A stretch of 64,000 bases of DNA from Nocardia suismassiliense (GCF_900269665.1 NZ_LT985361.1:1250040-1314039); one strand, 5' to 3'; positions 8,911-19,000 are shown, numbered from the stretch's first letter. A program made the numbers and translations. Notes: generated by a model not told the origin, from the letters alone.

Positions 8911-9042
8911 CCTGCCATGACTGAGGGCAGACGCCGTCGATCTACTCTCCGGAGCACATTTGTGATCGGGCCCGCCCTAGCCGCCTTACCGTTGGGTAGC
9001 ATTCGCGATGTGATGTGGCTCATGGTCAGTGTGGGGTGAACA

Positions 9043-10338
9043 ATGCTGACTCGCGTCCGGAACCTTTCAAAGCTGCCTGACCTGCTCCATCGCAGCTGGA
9101 TTCCGGACGATATGGAGTCCGTCGCGAGCATCGGTGCCGAGGCGGAACCGACCGAGCTCGGGTTGCCGCCGGATTACGCCGAGCGGATCTGGCGGCGGAT
9201 GCAGGTCGTGTATCGCAGCGGCGTCCATCCGGCGATCCAAGTGTGTATCCGTCGACACGGAGTTGTCGTCTTCGACCGAGCGCTCGGCCACGCGCACGGC
9301 AACGGCCCGGACGATCACCCGGAGACACCGAAGGTGCCCGCCACTCCGAGCACCCCGTTCGTCACCTACTCGGCCTCGAAAGGCGTCACGGCGTTCGTCG
9401 TGCACCTGCTCGTCGACCGTGGCCTGATCGAGCTGAACGCACCGATCTGCCGATACATCCCCGAATACGGTTGCCACGGCAAGGAATCCATCACCGTCGG
9501 GCAGGTGCTCGCGCATCGCTCCGGGGTGGCGAACCTGCCGAGAGAAGCGCTCACCGCCGAAGCCGTCTCGGAACGTGCACTGCTGGTACGAAATCTGTGC
9601 GCGGTGCGGCCCTCTATCGCACCCGGCCGATTCCAGTCCTACCACGCGTTATCCGGCGGTTTCATCCTCGGCGAAGTGGTGCACCGGGTCACCGGCAAGG
9701 ACATCCGCACCGTGCTCGCCGAGGAGATCCTGGACCCGCTGTCGTTCCGTTGGACCAATTACGGTGTGGCACCCGAAGATTTCTCTGCCCTCGCGCGGAA
9801 CTACCGGACCGGCCTCGCCCCGCTGCCACCGTTGTCGCTGGCGATGGAGCGGCTGCTCGGCGTGTCCTTCGCCGAGGCCGTCGAAACCGGCAACGACCCC
9901 GCCTATCTCAGCATCATCGCGCCCGCGGCCAACGTGGTCAGCACCGCGAACGAGCTGTCGCGCTTCTACGAGATCTTCCGGCGCGGTGGCGAACTCGACG
10001 GTGTCCGGGTGATGCGGCCGGAAACCATTGCGGCCGCGCTCGTTCCGCAGTCCAGGATCGAGCCCGACCTGTCGCTCGGCATGAACTTCGGCTTCGGCTA
10101 CGGCCCGATGCTGGGCGGCCGGGTGGTGAGCCTGTTCGGCCCCGACACCCGCCGCGCCTTCGGCCATCTCGGTTTCACCAACAACGCGGCCTGGGCCGAC
10201 CCCGAGCGCGCGCTCTCCTGCGCCGTGCTCACCAGCGGGAAACCGATCCTGTATCCCGAACTGATCCGCTGGGTCGGACTGCTCTACGGGATCACCTCGG
10301 AGACACCGAAGGTCGCCGAAACAGACTTGGCTTTCTGA
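9043..10338 (+). CDS. Beta-lactamase-fold serine hydrolase (class C-like esterase)
   Basis: The 431-residue protein belongs to the beta-lactamase/EstB-type esterase superfamily. TPFVTYSASKGVTAFVVHLLVDRG holds the SxxK nucleophile motif (SASK), followed by a helix and the YIPEYG and LAHRSGV segments. SYHALSGGFILGEVVHRVTGK holds the Tyr of the second motif. FGHLGFTNNAAWADPE is the C-terminal His-Gly part. No signal peptide is visible, so a cytosolic or membrane-associated hydrolase/lipase is more likely than a beta-lactamase. Mycobacterial LipE/LipL-type proteins are relatives. A GGGGTGA stretch precedes the ATG. A FadD gene starts 30 bases downstream, which suggests a two-gene operon releasing and then activating fatty acids; that is inference. 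Confidence 0.85.
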   Translation: MLTRVRNLSKLPDLLHRSWIPDDMESVASIGAEAEPTELGLPPDYAERIWRRMQVVYRSGVHPAIQVCIRRHGVVVFDRALGHAHGNGPDDHPETPKVPATPSTPFVTYSASKGVTAFVVHLLVDRGLIELNAPICRYIPEYGCHGKESITVGQVLAHRSGVANLPREALTAEAVSERALLVRNLCAVRPSIAPGRFQSYHALSGGFILGEVVHRVTGKDIRTVLAEEILDPLSFRWTNYGVAPEDFSALARNYRTGLAPLPPLSLAMERLLGVSFAEAVETGNDPAYLSIIAPAANVVSTANELSRFYEIFRRGGELDGVRVMRPETIAAALVPQSRIEPDLSLGMNFGFGYGPMLGGRVVSLFGPDTRRAFGHLGFTNNAAWADPERALSCAVLTSGKPILYPELIRWVGLLYGITSETPKVAETDLAF

Positions 10339-10368
10339 GTGGAAGTCACTGAAGAAAAAGGAGTTCCG

Positions 10369-12006
10369 ATGTTGAGCACTATGCAGGACGAGCCGTTGTC
10401 GCTGGCGACGTTGCTGCGCTACGCATCGACGTTTGTCGGCGATTCGACCGTGTCCACCTGGACCGGTACAGGCGTGCGCACCATGACCTATCGCGAACTC
10501 GGCGCGGACGCCGCCCGGCTGGCGAACGCATTGCGCGAGCTGGGCATCGGCATCGGCGATCGGGTCGGCACCTTCATGTGGAACAACAACGAGCATATGG
10601 TGGCCTACATCGCGGCGCCCGCGATGGGTGCGGTGCTGCACGCGCTCAATATCCGGTTGTTCCCCGACCAGCTGGTCTACGTGGCCAATCACGCCGAGGA
10701 CAAGGTGGTGCTGGTCGACGGCACCCTGCTGCCGATGTTCGCCCAGTACTTGCCGAACCTGAAGACGGTCCGCCACGTCATCGTGGTCAACGGCGACGCG
10801 TCGACGCTGGACGCGCCCGAGGGTGTGCAGGTGCACGCCTACACCGAACTCCTTGCCGCACAGCCGGACACCTACGACTTCCCGGTGATCGACGAACGGT
10901 CCGCCGCGGCAATGTGTTACACCTCCGGCACCACCGGCGACCCGAAGGGCGTGGTGTATTCGCACCGCTCGAACTGGCTGCACGCCATGCAGGTGTGCTC
11001 GCCGAGCGGCATGGCCTTCACCGGCCGGGACTCGATCCTCGCGATCGTCCCGCTGTTCCACGCGAACGCGTGGGGCATCCCGTACGCGGCGTTGATGTCG
11101 GGCGCGAATGTGCTGATGCCCGACCGGTTCCTGCAGCCGGGCCCGCTACTGGAGATGATGGCGGCGCAGCAGCCGACCTTCGCCGCCGCGGTGCCGACCA
11201 TCTGGGGCGGCGTGCTGGCCGGGCTGGCCGCGCACCCGCAGGACATCACGCATCTGCGCACCGCGGTGGTGGGTGGCTCGGCGGTGCCGCCGTCGATGAT
11301 GCGGACCTTCCAGGAAAAGCACGGCGTGCGAATCCTGCACGCGTGGGGCATGACCGAGACCTCCCCGCTCGGCAGCGTCGCGCATCCGCCGACCGGCGTG
11401 ACCGGCGAGGACGAGTGGGAGTACCGCTACACCCAGGGCCGATTCCCGGCGAGCGTGCAGGCCAGGCTGGTCGGCGACGACGGCGCCGTGCTGCCGAACG
11501 ACGGAGCAGCGCTGGGTGAGTTGGAGGTTCGTGGTCCGTGGATCACCGGCTCCTATTACTCGCCGGACGGCGCCGAGGTGGACCCGGACAAGTTCAACGA
11601 CGGCTGGCTGCGCACCGGTGACGTCGGCAAGATCAGCAGCGACGGCTACCTGACCCTGGTGGACCGGTCCAAGGATGTGATCAAGTCCGGCGGGGAATGG
11701 ATTTCGTCGGTGGACCTGGAGAACGCGGTGATGGGTCACCCCGCCGTTGCCGAGGCGGCCGTGATCGGCGTGCCGGACGAGAAGTGGGACGAGCGGCCGC
11801 TGGTGGCGATCGTGCTCGCCGAGGGCGCCGAGGCCAAGGCCGACGAGCTGCGTGACTTCCTGGCCGATAAGTTCGCGAAATGGCAACTGCCGGAACGCTG
11901 GACGTTCATCGCCGAGGTGCCCAAGACCAGCGTCGGCAAGTTCGACAAGAAGCGCCTGCGCGCCCAGTACGCCGACGGCGACCTGACGGTCACCACACTG
12001 TCCTGA
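10369..12006 (+). CDS. Fatty-acid/acyl-CoA synthetase (FadD type)
   Basis: The 545-residue ATP-dependent ligase has the AMP-binding core CYTSGTTGDPKGVVYSHRS, the acyl-pocket segment ILAIVPLFHANAWGIPYAALMSGANVLMPDRFLQP, the HAWGMTETSPLG motif, and the C-terminal LRTGDVGKISSDGYLTLVDRSKDVIKSGGEWIS and KTSVGKFDKKRLR hinge and Lys motifs. It should make an acyl-AMP and then acyl-CoA, probably from medium or long chains. ATG 10369 is chosen over GTG 10339 because AAGGAG sits five bases upstream. It follows the beta-lactamase-fold hydrolase by 30 bases and ends at a strong hairpin terminator. Nothing in it suggests an acyl-ACP ligase dedicated to the NRPS cluster, and none of the NRPSs has a starter C domain. 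Confidence 0.93.
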   Translation: MLSTMQDEPLSLATLLRYASTFVGDSTVSTWTGTGVRTMTYRELGADAARLANALRELGIGIGDRVGTFMWNNNEHMVAYIAAPAMGAVLHALNIRLFPDQLVYVANHAEDKVVLVDGTLLPMFAQYLPNLKTVRHVIVVNGDASTLDAPEGVQVHAYTELLAAQPDTYDFPVIDERSAAAMCYTSGTTGDPKGVVYSHRSNWLHAMQVCSPSGMAFTGRDSILAIVPLFHANAWGIPYAALMSGANVLMPDRFLQPGPLLEMMAAQQPTFAAAVPTIWGGVLAGLAAHPQDITHLRTAVVGGSAVPPSMMRTFQEKHGVRILHAWGMTETSPLGSVAHPPTGVTGEDEWEYRYTQGRFPASVQARLVGDDGAVLPNDGAALGELEVRGPWITGSYYSPDGAEVDPDKFNDGWLRTGDVGKISSDGYLTLVDRSKDVIKSGGEWISSVDLENAVMGHPAVAEAAVIGVPDEKWDERPLVAIVLAEGAEAKADELRDFLADKFAKWQLPERWTFIAEVPKTSVGKFDKKRLRAQYADGDLTVTTLS

Positions 12007-12026
12007 TCGGACCCGGTCGACGCATC

Positions 12027-12062
12027 GGCCCGGCGCGGCGGAAACCCTTGCCGCGCCGGGCC
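12027..12062. terminator. Strong bidirectional hairpin terminator
   Basis: A perfect 13-base-pair stem (GGCCCGGCGCGGC at 12027-12039 paired with 12050-12062) and a 10-base loop lie between two convergent genes, fadD on + and the SCO5389-family gene on -. There is no long T-run on either side, as is common in high-GC actinomycetes. Confidence 0.75.
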
Positions 12063-12076
12063 GTTGCGTTCGACGA

Positions 12077-12469
12077 TCAGCAGTTACGCAGTTCCGGGTT
12101 CTGATTCAGCAGCTGGGCCCTGGTGCCGATGAACGTGCTGTAGGTCTCGCCGCCGACCGCGGCGAGCGGGAAAGCGGCCACCCGGTGGCAGTTCTGGAAG
12201 GCGAGTTTCACGCCGAAGTGCCGCTCCAGGCCGCCGCGGATCGCGTCGGAGGCCATGGCGCGCAGCAGCTGCCCGCGGGCCACCTCGTCCGGCGGCGGAA
12301 CCACGTTGTCGGCGTATTCGGCGGTGCCCGAACGCAGTTCGCCGGCCACCCGACTCACCACTTCCCAGGCGTAGGGCAACGAAGTGCGGACGACCTCGAC
12401 GAAGTCGGCGTCGTCGACTTCGCCGCGTTCGGCGCGTTCGAGCAGTGCGGTGGGGACATCGAGAGACAT
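12077..12469 (-). CDS. SCO5389-family conserved protein
   Basis: The 130-residue protein matches from memory the conserved actinobacterial SCO5389 family. It begins MSLDVPTALLERAERGEVDD, continues with VRTSLPYAWEVVSRV, and contains the family core ADNVVPPPDEVARGQLLRAMASDAIRGGLERHFGVKLAFQNCHRVA. It ends in a short LNQNPELRNC tail. It is soluble with no signal peptide or membrane segment. The biochemical function of this family is not known to me. A GAGGAGC-type ribosome-binding site precedes the ATG at 12469. Its downstream side is closed by the hairpin at 12027-12062. It is an ordinary chromosomal gene with no evident link to the NRPS cluster. Confidence 0.88.
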   Translation of the reverse strand: MSLDVPTALLERAERGEVDDADFVEVVRTSLPYAWEVVSRVAGELRSGTAEYADNVVPPPDEVARGQLLRAMASDAIRGGLERHFGVKLAFQNCHRVAAFPLAAVGGETYSTFIGTRAQLLNQNPELRNC

Positions 12470-12529
12470 AGCGCTCCTCCAGAGTGGATGGCCGATGCGA
12501 TGCGTCTCGATTCTAATCGAAAGTCGTTG

Positions 12530-13576
12530 TCAACAAACCTGGATTCGCCGCGAAAGTGCTGCGTTCAGTGCGGATTTCGTATCGGCCGCCAGCGTGCGGA
12601 CCAGTTCGCCGGCCGGTAACTCCGGTGCCAGCGAATGGGTTTGCCCCGCCCAGAGATTCACGTTGTCCGGGTCGCCCGCGGCCCGGGCTTCGGCCCGCAA
12701 AGCCGCGGTGGCGTAATGGATCTCCGGGTACGCGGCCGGTGCGGTCGCGCTGTGCTCGACCATGAATTGATTGCGCAGGCCACGGGCCCGGCGGCCGGTG
12801 AAGGCGCGGGTGAGCATGGTCGGGGTTTCGGTGGCCAGCGCGGCGCGGTGCACCGGATTGGTGCCCGCTTCGGGGCAGCGCAGGAACACCGTGCCGAGTT
12901 GCACGGCCGCCGCGCCCGCGGCGAGTGCTGCCGCGATGCCCGCGCCGGTGCCGAGGCCGCCGGTGGCTATCACCGGTCGATCCGTCGTCGCGGTCAGGAT
13001 CTGTAACAGGGCGAGCACGCTGAGTGGATCGGTGGCGTCGTCCTCAGGCCGGTCGACGAAGGTGGCGCGGTGCCCGCCGGCTTCCGCGCCCTGCGCGATG
13101 AGCACGTCGGCGCCCCGCTCGACCGCGATCCGTGCTTCGGCCGCCGAGGTCACCGTCACCCAGCTCTCCGAGCCGACCGCATGGAGACGGGCAATCTCCT
13201 CGGCAGTCGGGCAGCCGAAGGTGAACGAGACGACCGCCACCGGATCGGCGACGAGCAGGTCCAGCTTGGCGGCCCAGTCGTCGGTGTCGTACTCAGCCGC
13301 ACCGACCGGATGCTCCCGCGCGAGTTCGGCGAGGTATCCGGCGTAGTGATCAGCGGGGGTCGCGGGGCCCGGCACGAAGAGATTGACGCCGAACGGTGCG
13401 TCGGTCGCGGCGCGGGTCGTGGTGATCCGGGCGGCGGTGTCGTGCGCACTGAGGTAACCGGCGGCCAGCAATGCGAAACCACCGGCTTCGGTGACGGCGA
13501 CGGTCAACTCGGGCGTCGAGGGTCCGCCTGCCATCGGCGCGAGCACGATGGGGACGGCCAAATCATCGATGATCAC
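12530..13576 (-). CDS. Nitronate monooxygenase (2-nitropropane dioxygenase family)
   Basis: The 348-residue FMN enzyme has a TIM-barrel layout. VPIVLAPMAGGPSTPELTVAVTEAGGFALLAAGY is the N-terminal strand and loop, DAPFGVNLFVPGP follows, VLIAQGAEAGGHRATF is the family signature (Gln-Gly-x-Glu-Ala-Gly-Gly-His), and PVIATGGLGTGAGIAAALAAGAAAVQLGTVFL is the phosphate-binding end of the barrel. Such enzymes oxidise toxic alkyl nitronates such as propionate-3-nitronate; some relatives are enoyl reductases, so the substrate is not proven. The gene is divergent from the M23 endopeptidase gene and only 60 bases upstream of the start of the SCO5389-family gene on the same strand. Confidence 0.9.
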   Translation of the reverse strand: MIIDDLAVPIVLAPMAGGPSTPELTVAVTEAGGFALLAAGYLSAHDTAARITTTRAATDAPFGVNLFVPGPATPADHYAGYLAELAREHPVGAAEYDTDDWAAKLDLLVADPVAVVSFTFGCPTAEEIARLHAVGSESWVTVTSAAEARIAVERGADVLIAQGAEAGGHRATFVDRPEDDATDPLSVLALLQILTATTDRPVIATGGLGTGAGIAAALAAGAAAVQLGTVFLRCPEAGTNPVHRAALATETPTMLTRAFTGRRARGLRNQFMVEHSATAPAAYPEIHYATAALRAEARAAGDPDNVNLWAGQTHSLAPELPAGELVRTLAADTKSALNAALSRRIQVC

Positions 13577-13785
13577 GGCTCCAGTGTGGCTTACTGGACA
13601 ACCGACCCGGTGTTTACCTGCGTCTTTGCGCAGAAGGTTGCGGAATGGTCACGCTGGCGTAGAGTTCCCATCACAACGGATGCCAAACCGTTACATCGCA
13701 AGCTTGATCGGATCGTTACCGAACCTGATTCGCGAGAGGCCCGGCACCGCTGAACCACCTGTTCTTCGGACGCAAGGACGCAGCT
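13577..13785. promoter_or_regulatory. Promoter region of the M23 endopeptidase, with repeated CGTTAC
   Basis: This 209-base divergent gap contains TTGCGG and TAGAGT about 16 bases apart on the + strand (near 13632-13660), a plausible sigma-70-type promoter. CGTTAC occurs twice (13689-13694 and 13714-13719). GTAAC repeats are bound by the MtrA response regulator, which controls wall hydrolase genes in actinobacteria; the spacing here is not the canonical one. AAGGA at 13774-13778 is the ribosome-binding site for the TTG start. Confidence 0.4.
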
Positions 13786-14646
13786 TTGTCGCACCATCGG
13801 GTAGGCCCCAGTTCCATTACCGTCATGAGCCTTATCGGCGATGAGATTTCGGGTCGGCCGACGCGGCATCGCGTCGAGTCCACCGCGACCGAGCGGGTGA
13901 AGGCCGCCGCTGGTGTCGCGGTCGCCGCAGGCGCCTTGATCGGCACCGTCACGCAGATCGCCCCGGCTGTCGCCAGCCCGTTGCTGCCCGGTGCGCACGA
14001 CGGCGACGAGGCCGACGCCCCCATGACATTCCGTGGCACCGGCATCATGCCGGTCGCCCAGACCAAGCTGGCCCCCGCGCCGGAGGCTCCGGCCCCCGAG
14101 GCGCCGGTCGCCACCCAGGTCGCCGCGCCGGTGGCCGCCCCGTTCGGCCTGCCGAACCTGCCGCCGGAGATCGCGGGCCCGCTGGCCCAGGCCGAGCAGA
14201 TCCTCAAGGGTGTGCAACAGCAGGTCGCGCCCGCGCCGTCGGGTGCGGTGCGCCCGGTCGCCGGCGAGGTCAGCTCCGGATTCGGTAGCCGCTGGGGCGA
14301 ATTCCACTACGGCCTCGACTTCGCCGACCAGATCGGCGCCCCCATCCACTCGGTGAGCAACGGCACCGTGATCGAGGCGGGCCCCGCGTCCGGCTTCGGC
14401 CTCTGGGTCCGCGTGCAGCAGGACGACGGCACCATCGCCGTCTACGGCCACGTGAACGAGATGCTTGCCCGGGCGGGCCAGCGGGTGAACGCGGGCGACG
14501 TGATCGCCACCGTCGGCAACCGGGGCAACTCCACCGGTCCGCACCTGCACCTGGAGATCTGGGACCAGGGCGGCAACAAGATCGACCCGATGCGGTACCT
14601 CGCGGCCAAGGGTGTGCCGCTGCAGTGGGGCCCCTCGGCGCACTGA
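13786..14646 (+). CDS. Secreted M23-family peptidoglycan endopeptidase
   Basis: The 286-residue protein has an N-terminal hydrophobic export segment (AAAGVAVAAGALIGTVTQIAPAVAS) with probable cleavage after AVAS. An Ala/Pro-rich linker follows (residues about 90-150), then an M23 LytM domain. The zinc ligands are visible: GSRWGEFHYGLDFA gives His and Asp, and STGPHLHLEIW gives the HxH pair. GYGH-type YGHVNEM completes the site. It should cleave peptide cross-links in peptidoglycan outside the membrane. The TTG start at 13786 is preceded by AAGGA seven bases upstream; ATG 13825 would give a shorter N-terminus. The conserved zinc site indicates an active enzyme. Confidence 0.9.
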   Translation: MSHHRVGPSSITVMSLIGDEISGRPTRHRVESTATERVKAAAGVAVAAGALIGTVTQIAPAVASPLLPGAHDGDEADAPMTFRGTGIMPVAQTKLAPAPEAPAPEAPVATQVAAPVAAPFGLPNLPPEIAGPLAQAEQILKGVQQQVAPAPSGAVRPVAGEVSSGFGSRWGEFHYGLDFADQIGAPIHSVSNGTVIEAGPASGFGLWVRVQQDDGTIAVYGHVNEMLARAGQRVNAGDVIATVGNRGNSTGPHLHLEIWDQGGNKIDPMRYLAAKGVPLQWGPSAH

Positions 14647-14737
14647 TTTCGCTGCCGGGCTTGATATTCCGCCGATTCCCCCGCCTCTCTGCGGGCAGGG
14701 CTCCCCACAAGGACCGGTCGGTCGATAGGCTCGGGCC

Positions 14738-15724
14738 GTGACCGAGCTGGGCGACATCTTCGAGCCTGGATCACCACACGGCCGGACCTATGCCGTGCTG
14801 GTGCATCATCCGCGATCGAGTCTCGCCGATATCGCGCAGTATCTGGGCGTTTCGGAGGAGGCGGCCGCGGCCTCATTGGACGTGCTGTGTGACTTGCGCG
14901 CCGCCGTGCGCGTGAGCACTCCCGACGGCGCGCCCGCGGTGTGGGACGCCCACGCCCCGGAGTCGTTGTCGGAGGCCGAGGCTCGGCGAAGACAGCAGCA
15001 GATCAACCAGATGCACACGGCCGCAGCGCGGCTCAGCGAGACGTTCCGTTCGGTGCGCCGCTCGCCGCGCAGCAACGGCGCCGTGGTGCCGGTCTTCGAA
15101 CGCCTGGAGATGCTCGCCGATTTCGAGGAGATGCAGACCGCGGCGCGCAGCGGCGTCAAGGTGATCGAGCGCGGACCGTATCTGAGCGATGTCGAGCGCG
15201 AGCGGCAGTTGTTCCTGCTCAAGCGCGGCCGGCTCGGCGAAGGCATCCGCTACCAAACGCTCTACCAGGACACCATCTATCAGGATCCGGAACGGCTGCG
15301 GCACGCGCTGTCCACCAATGCCAGTGGGGCACAGGCGCGCACGCTGCCCGAGCCGCCGTTCAAAATGATTATCAGCGACGACGAACGCGCTAGCCTGGTG
15401 CTGCACGTCGACGAACGCCGCCCGGACCCCATGGGATTGCGGATCACCGGCTCACCCGCGCTGGATCTGCTGATCAAAACCTTCGACGTGCTGTGGTCAC
15501 TGGCCGCTCCGATCTCGGTGAACCCGACGGCGGAGGCGCTGGACGAACGTGACCGCGCGATCTTGACCCTGATGGGTCTCGGTGCCACCGACGACACCAT
15601 CGCGCGCAGGCTCGGTATGTCGCGGCGTACTGTGGTCCGCCGGACCGCGCGACTGCTGGAGCGGCTCGGCGCGAGCACCCGATTCCAGGCCGGGGTGCAG
15701 GCAACCCGGCGTGGTTGGTTGTGA
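14738..15724 (+). CDS. Two-HTH transcriptional regulator (TrmB-like N-terminus, LuxR-type C-terminus)
   Basis: The 328-residue protein has a winged-helix start (residues about 15-60: YAVLVHHPRSSLADIAQYLGVSEEAAAASLDVLCDL) like TrmB-type regulators. A middle part follows with ISDDERASLVLHVDERRPDPMGLRI. The C-terminal LuxR-type HTH is LDERDRAILTLMGLGATDDTIARRLGMSRRTVVRRTARLLERLGA. The middle resembles the ligand/PLD-like domain of actinobacterial regulators found in biosynthetic clusters. The start is GTG 14738, with TAGGCT (14726-14731) six bases before it and no Shine-Dalgarno sequence, so the message may be leaderless. It lies 295 bases upstream of NRPS1 on the same strand and is the best candidate for a pathway-specific regulator, by position only. 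Confidence 0.85.
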   Translation: MTELGDIFEPGSPHGRTYAVLVHHPRSSLADIAQYLGVSEEAAAASLDVLCDLRAAVRVSTPDGAPAVWDAHAPESLSEAEARRRQQQINQMHTAAARLSETFRSVRRSPRSNGAVVPVFERLEMLADFEEMQTAARSGVKVIERGPYLSDVERERQLFLLKRGRLGEGIRYQTLYQDTIYQDPERLRHALSTNASGAQARTLPEPPFKMIISDDERASLVLHVDERRPDPMGLRITGSPALDLLIKTFDVLWSLAAPISVNPTAEALDERDRAILTLMGLGATDDTIARRLGMSRRTVVRRTARLLERLGASTRFQAGVQATRRGWL

Positions 15725-16019
15725 ACTAGTTCACCGATCCGGGTACTCCTGCAACGCGACCGGCTCTAGACCGATATAAACCCTGGCATCTGGCAAGACA
15801 CCGCTTCCATGGGGGTAGCGGCGGATGTACGACGTGAGAACAGGAGCGGAACTAGGGGGCGGGCCGCTGTCAGCGGGCCGTATTAATCCAAGACAGCACT
15901 GCGTGGACACCGAACAGTCCCTTATATGATTGCTCGGACCGCGCTGGCCCCGGACGATACGCCCTTGATATAGGGGTTGGGCCGGGTCCTAGCTCGATGC
16001 GAGAGGTGAATGCACTCGA
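15725..16019. promoter_or_regulatory. Leader/promoter region of the NRPS cluster
   Basis: This 295-base gap in front of NRPS1 holds no gene. It has AT-rich islands rare in this genome: GATATAAAC near 15771, GTATTAATC near 15880, CCTTATATGA near 15922 and TTGATATAGG near 15964, any of which could be a -10 region. GAGAGG at 16001-16006 is the only Shine-Dalgarno-like element. It is 13 bases from ATG 16020 but only three from ATG 16010, which opens a 13-codon frame (MHSNGNCPSFRSW) overlapping the NRPS1 start. No operator was recognised. Confidence 0.45.
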
Positions 16020-19000
16020 ATGGAAACTGCCCGTCGTTCCGCTCGTGGTAGCCGTCGCCGCAGGTCGGGCAGCCCGCTGTTCGGGCAGTTGCTGACCGCC
16101 GCCGTCGAATCCGAGGCCAATGAGGTCGCCGTTCGTTTCAACCCGTCGGGCCAGCTCGACGACGAACGCCAGCTCACCTACGCCCAGCTCGACGCGGCTT
16201 CCTCGCGGCTGGCCAGGGAACTGATCGAGCGCGGTGTCGGACCGGGCGACGTGGTCGCCATCGGTATCGCCCGCAGCCTCCAGTCCGTGGTCGCCGTCTG
16301 GGCCATCGCGAAGACCGGCGCGGCGTACGTGCCGGTCGACCCGGCGTACCCGGCCGATCGCATCAACCACATCCTGTCCGACTCGGGCGCCGTGGTCGGG
16401 CTCACCACCTCGGCGCACCGCCCGGTGCTCGGCACCGGCGTGTACTGGATCGAGCTGGACGATCCGGTGCAGGCCGCGCGCATCGCCGCCCGGCCCGAGC
16501 ACCCGATCTCTTACACCGACCGGGCGCGTCCGCTGGACGAGCGGCACCCGGCCTACGTCATCTACACCTCCGGCTCGACCGGGCGGCCCAAGGGCGTCGT
16601 GGTCACCCACACCGGCCTGGCCGGCCTGGTGGCCGCCGAGCGCGACCACTACGGGGTGACCGCGGATTCGCGCGTGCTGCACGTGTGCTCGCCGAACTTC
16701 GATGTGTCGGTGCTGGAGTTGCTGCTCGCTTTCTCCACCGGCGCGACGCTGGTGATCGCGCCGCCGTCGGTGTTCGGCGGCTACGAACTCGCCGATCTGC
16801 TGCGCCGCGAACGGGTCACGCACATGCTGATCACGCCCGGCGCCCTGGAGTCGGTCGACCCGACCGGCCTGGACGACCTGCGCGTCGTGGTGGTGGCCGG
16901 CGACAAGTTCGGCCCGGAACTGGTGGGCCGCTGGGCCGCCGACCGCGAGTTCTACAACGGCTACGGGCCGACCGAGGCCACCATTCTCGCGACGAGTTCG
17001 TCGCGGATGCTGCCCGACGACGTCATCACGATCGGCTCGGCGATTCCGGGAGTCGGTGCGTTCGTCCTGGATTCGCGGCTGCGGCCGGTGCCCGCCGGTG
17101 TGGTCGGCGAGCTGTACCTGTCCGGTCCTGCGCTCGCCCAGGGGTACCTCGGCAAGCCGGGGCTCACCGCGGAGCGTTTCGTGGCCAGCCCGTTCGGGGC
17201 CGACACCGATACCCCCGGTGCGCGGCTGTACCGCACCGGAGACCTGGTGCGCCGCACCGAATCCGAAGACGGGGGCGTGATCGAGTATCTCGGCCGCTCC
17301 GACTTCCAGGTCAAGATCCGTGGTTTCCGTATCGAACTCGGCGAGATCGACAACGCGCTGACCGCGCATCCGGACATCGACTACGCGGCCACGCTCGGCA
17401 AGACGCTGCCGTCCGGCGCGACCGCGCTGGTGTCCTACGTGCTGCCGCGACCCGGAACCACCGTGGACACCGGCGAACTCGCCGAGTTCCTCGGGGAGTC
17501 CTTGGCCGCGTACATGATTCCCGCCGCCATCATGGTGCTCGACGAGATCCCGCTGACCCCGGTCGGCAAGCTGGACCGCGCGGCACTGCCCGCTCCGGTG
17601 TTCGCCGCCAAGGCTTTCCGCGCGCCGTCCACGCCGGTCGAGGAGATCGTCGCCGACGTGTTCGCGGCGCTGCTGATGTCCGGGGACGAGGGCCGCGTCG
17701 GCGTGGACGACGACTTCTTCGAGCTCGGCGGCAACTCGCTGCTGGCGGCGCAGGCCGCCGCCCGGATCGGCTCGGCGTTGCAGGTGCGGGTGCCGGTGCA
17801 GCTGCTGTTCGAGGCGACCACCGTGGCCGCGCTCGCCGAACGGGTCGAGCAGCACGCGGGTTCGGCTGCGGGACAGGCTCTGCACGCCCGGCCGCGTCCG
17901 GCCAGGGTGCCGCTGTCCTACGCGCAGCAGCGGATGTGGTTCCTGAATCGGTTTGATCCGGCCAGTGCCGTCAACAACATTCCGGCCGCGGTGCGGTTGT
18001 CCGGACACCTGAACCTCGACGCGCTGCGTGCCGCCGTGCGCGATCTCGCGGAGCGGCACGAGGTGCTTCGCACGGTGTACCCCGAGGTCGACGGCGAGGG
18101 CTACCAGCGGGTACTGCCCACCGGCGATCCGCGCGCAGTACCGGAATTCGTGGTCGAGCAGGCCACCGAGGCCGAGCTGCCCGGACGGGTCGCCGCGGTG
18201 GTGACCGAGGGCTTCGACGTGACCGTCGCACCGCCCGTGCGGGTTCGAGTGCTCGAGCTGAACGACACCGAGCACGTGCTGGTCTGCGTGGTGCACCACA
18301 TCGCGGGTGACGGGTTCTCGATGGGCCCGCTGACCCGTGACCTGATGGCCGCCTACCTGGACCGGATGCGCGGTGGCGCACCGGAATGGCCCGCGCTCGA
18401 GGTGCAGTACGCCGACTACGCGATCTGGCAGCGCGAGATTCTCGGCGCCGAGGACGATCCGGAATCGGTGCTCACCAAGCAGATCGAGTACTGGCGCACC
18501 CAATTGGCCGCGCTGCCCGAGCAATTGGAGCTGCCCGCGGACCGGCCGCGGCCCGCGGTGGCCTCCAACCACGGCGCCACCCTGGGCTTCGAGGTCGGCC
18601 CCGAGGTGCACGCCGCGCTGAGCCGCTTGGCGCACAACCACAATTCGACGCTGTTCATGGTCGTGCATGCCGCCCTCGCGGTGCTGCTGGCTCGCCTGTC
18701 CGGCACGCGCGACATCGCCGTCGGCACCCCGGTCGCCGGCCGTGGTGAGGCCGCGCTGGACGACCTGATCGGCATGTTCGTCAACACCCTGGTGCTGCGC
18801 ACCGATATCGACTCCGGCGCGACATTCGACGACCTGCTGCGCGAGGTGCGCCGGATCGACGTCGAGGCGTTCGGCCACGCCGATGTGCCGTTCGAGCGGT
18901 TGGTCGAGCTGCTGGATCCGGCGCGCTCCGCGGCCAGGCACCCGCTGTTCCAGGTGATGCTGACCTTCCAGAACCTGGCGCGCACCGAGCTGGAGCTGCC

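Noticed and set aside
10339..10368. GTG 10339 as start of the FadD gene
   Set aside because: The ATG at 10369 has AAGGAG five bases upstream; the extra ten residues have no family counterpart.
10369..12006. FadD as a lipid-starter ligase for the NRPS cluster
   Set aside because: None of the synthetases has a starter C domain, and fadD is separated from them by five genes and a strong terminator.
13577..13785. A cyclic-di-AMP (ydaO) riboswitch upstream of the M23 gene, as in many actinobacterial wall hydrolase genes
   Set aside because: The conserved core elements could not be found by eye in this 209-base stretch.
15725..16019. NRPS1 starting at ATG 16010, which has the better-placed Shine-Dalgarno sequence
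   Set aside because: That frame closes after 13 codons and is not the NRPS frame; only ATG 16020 leads into the synthetase.
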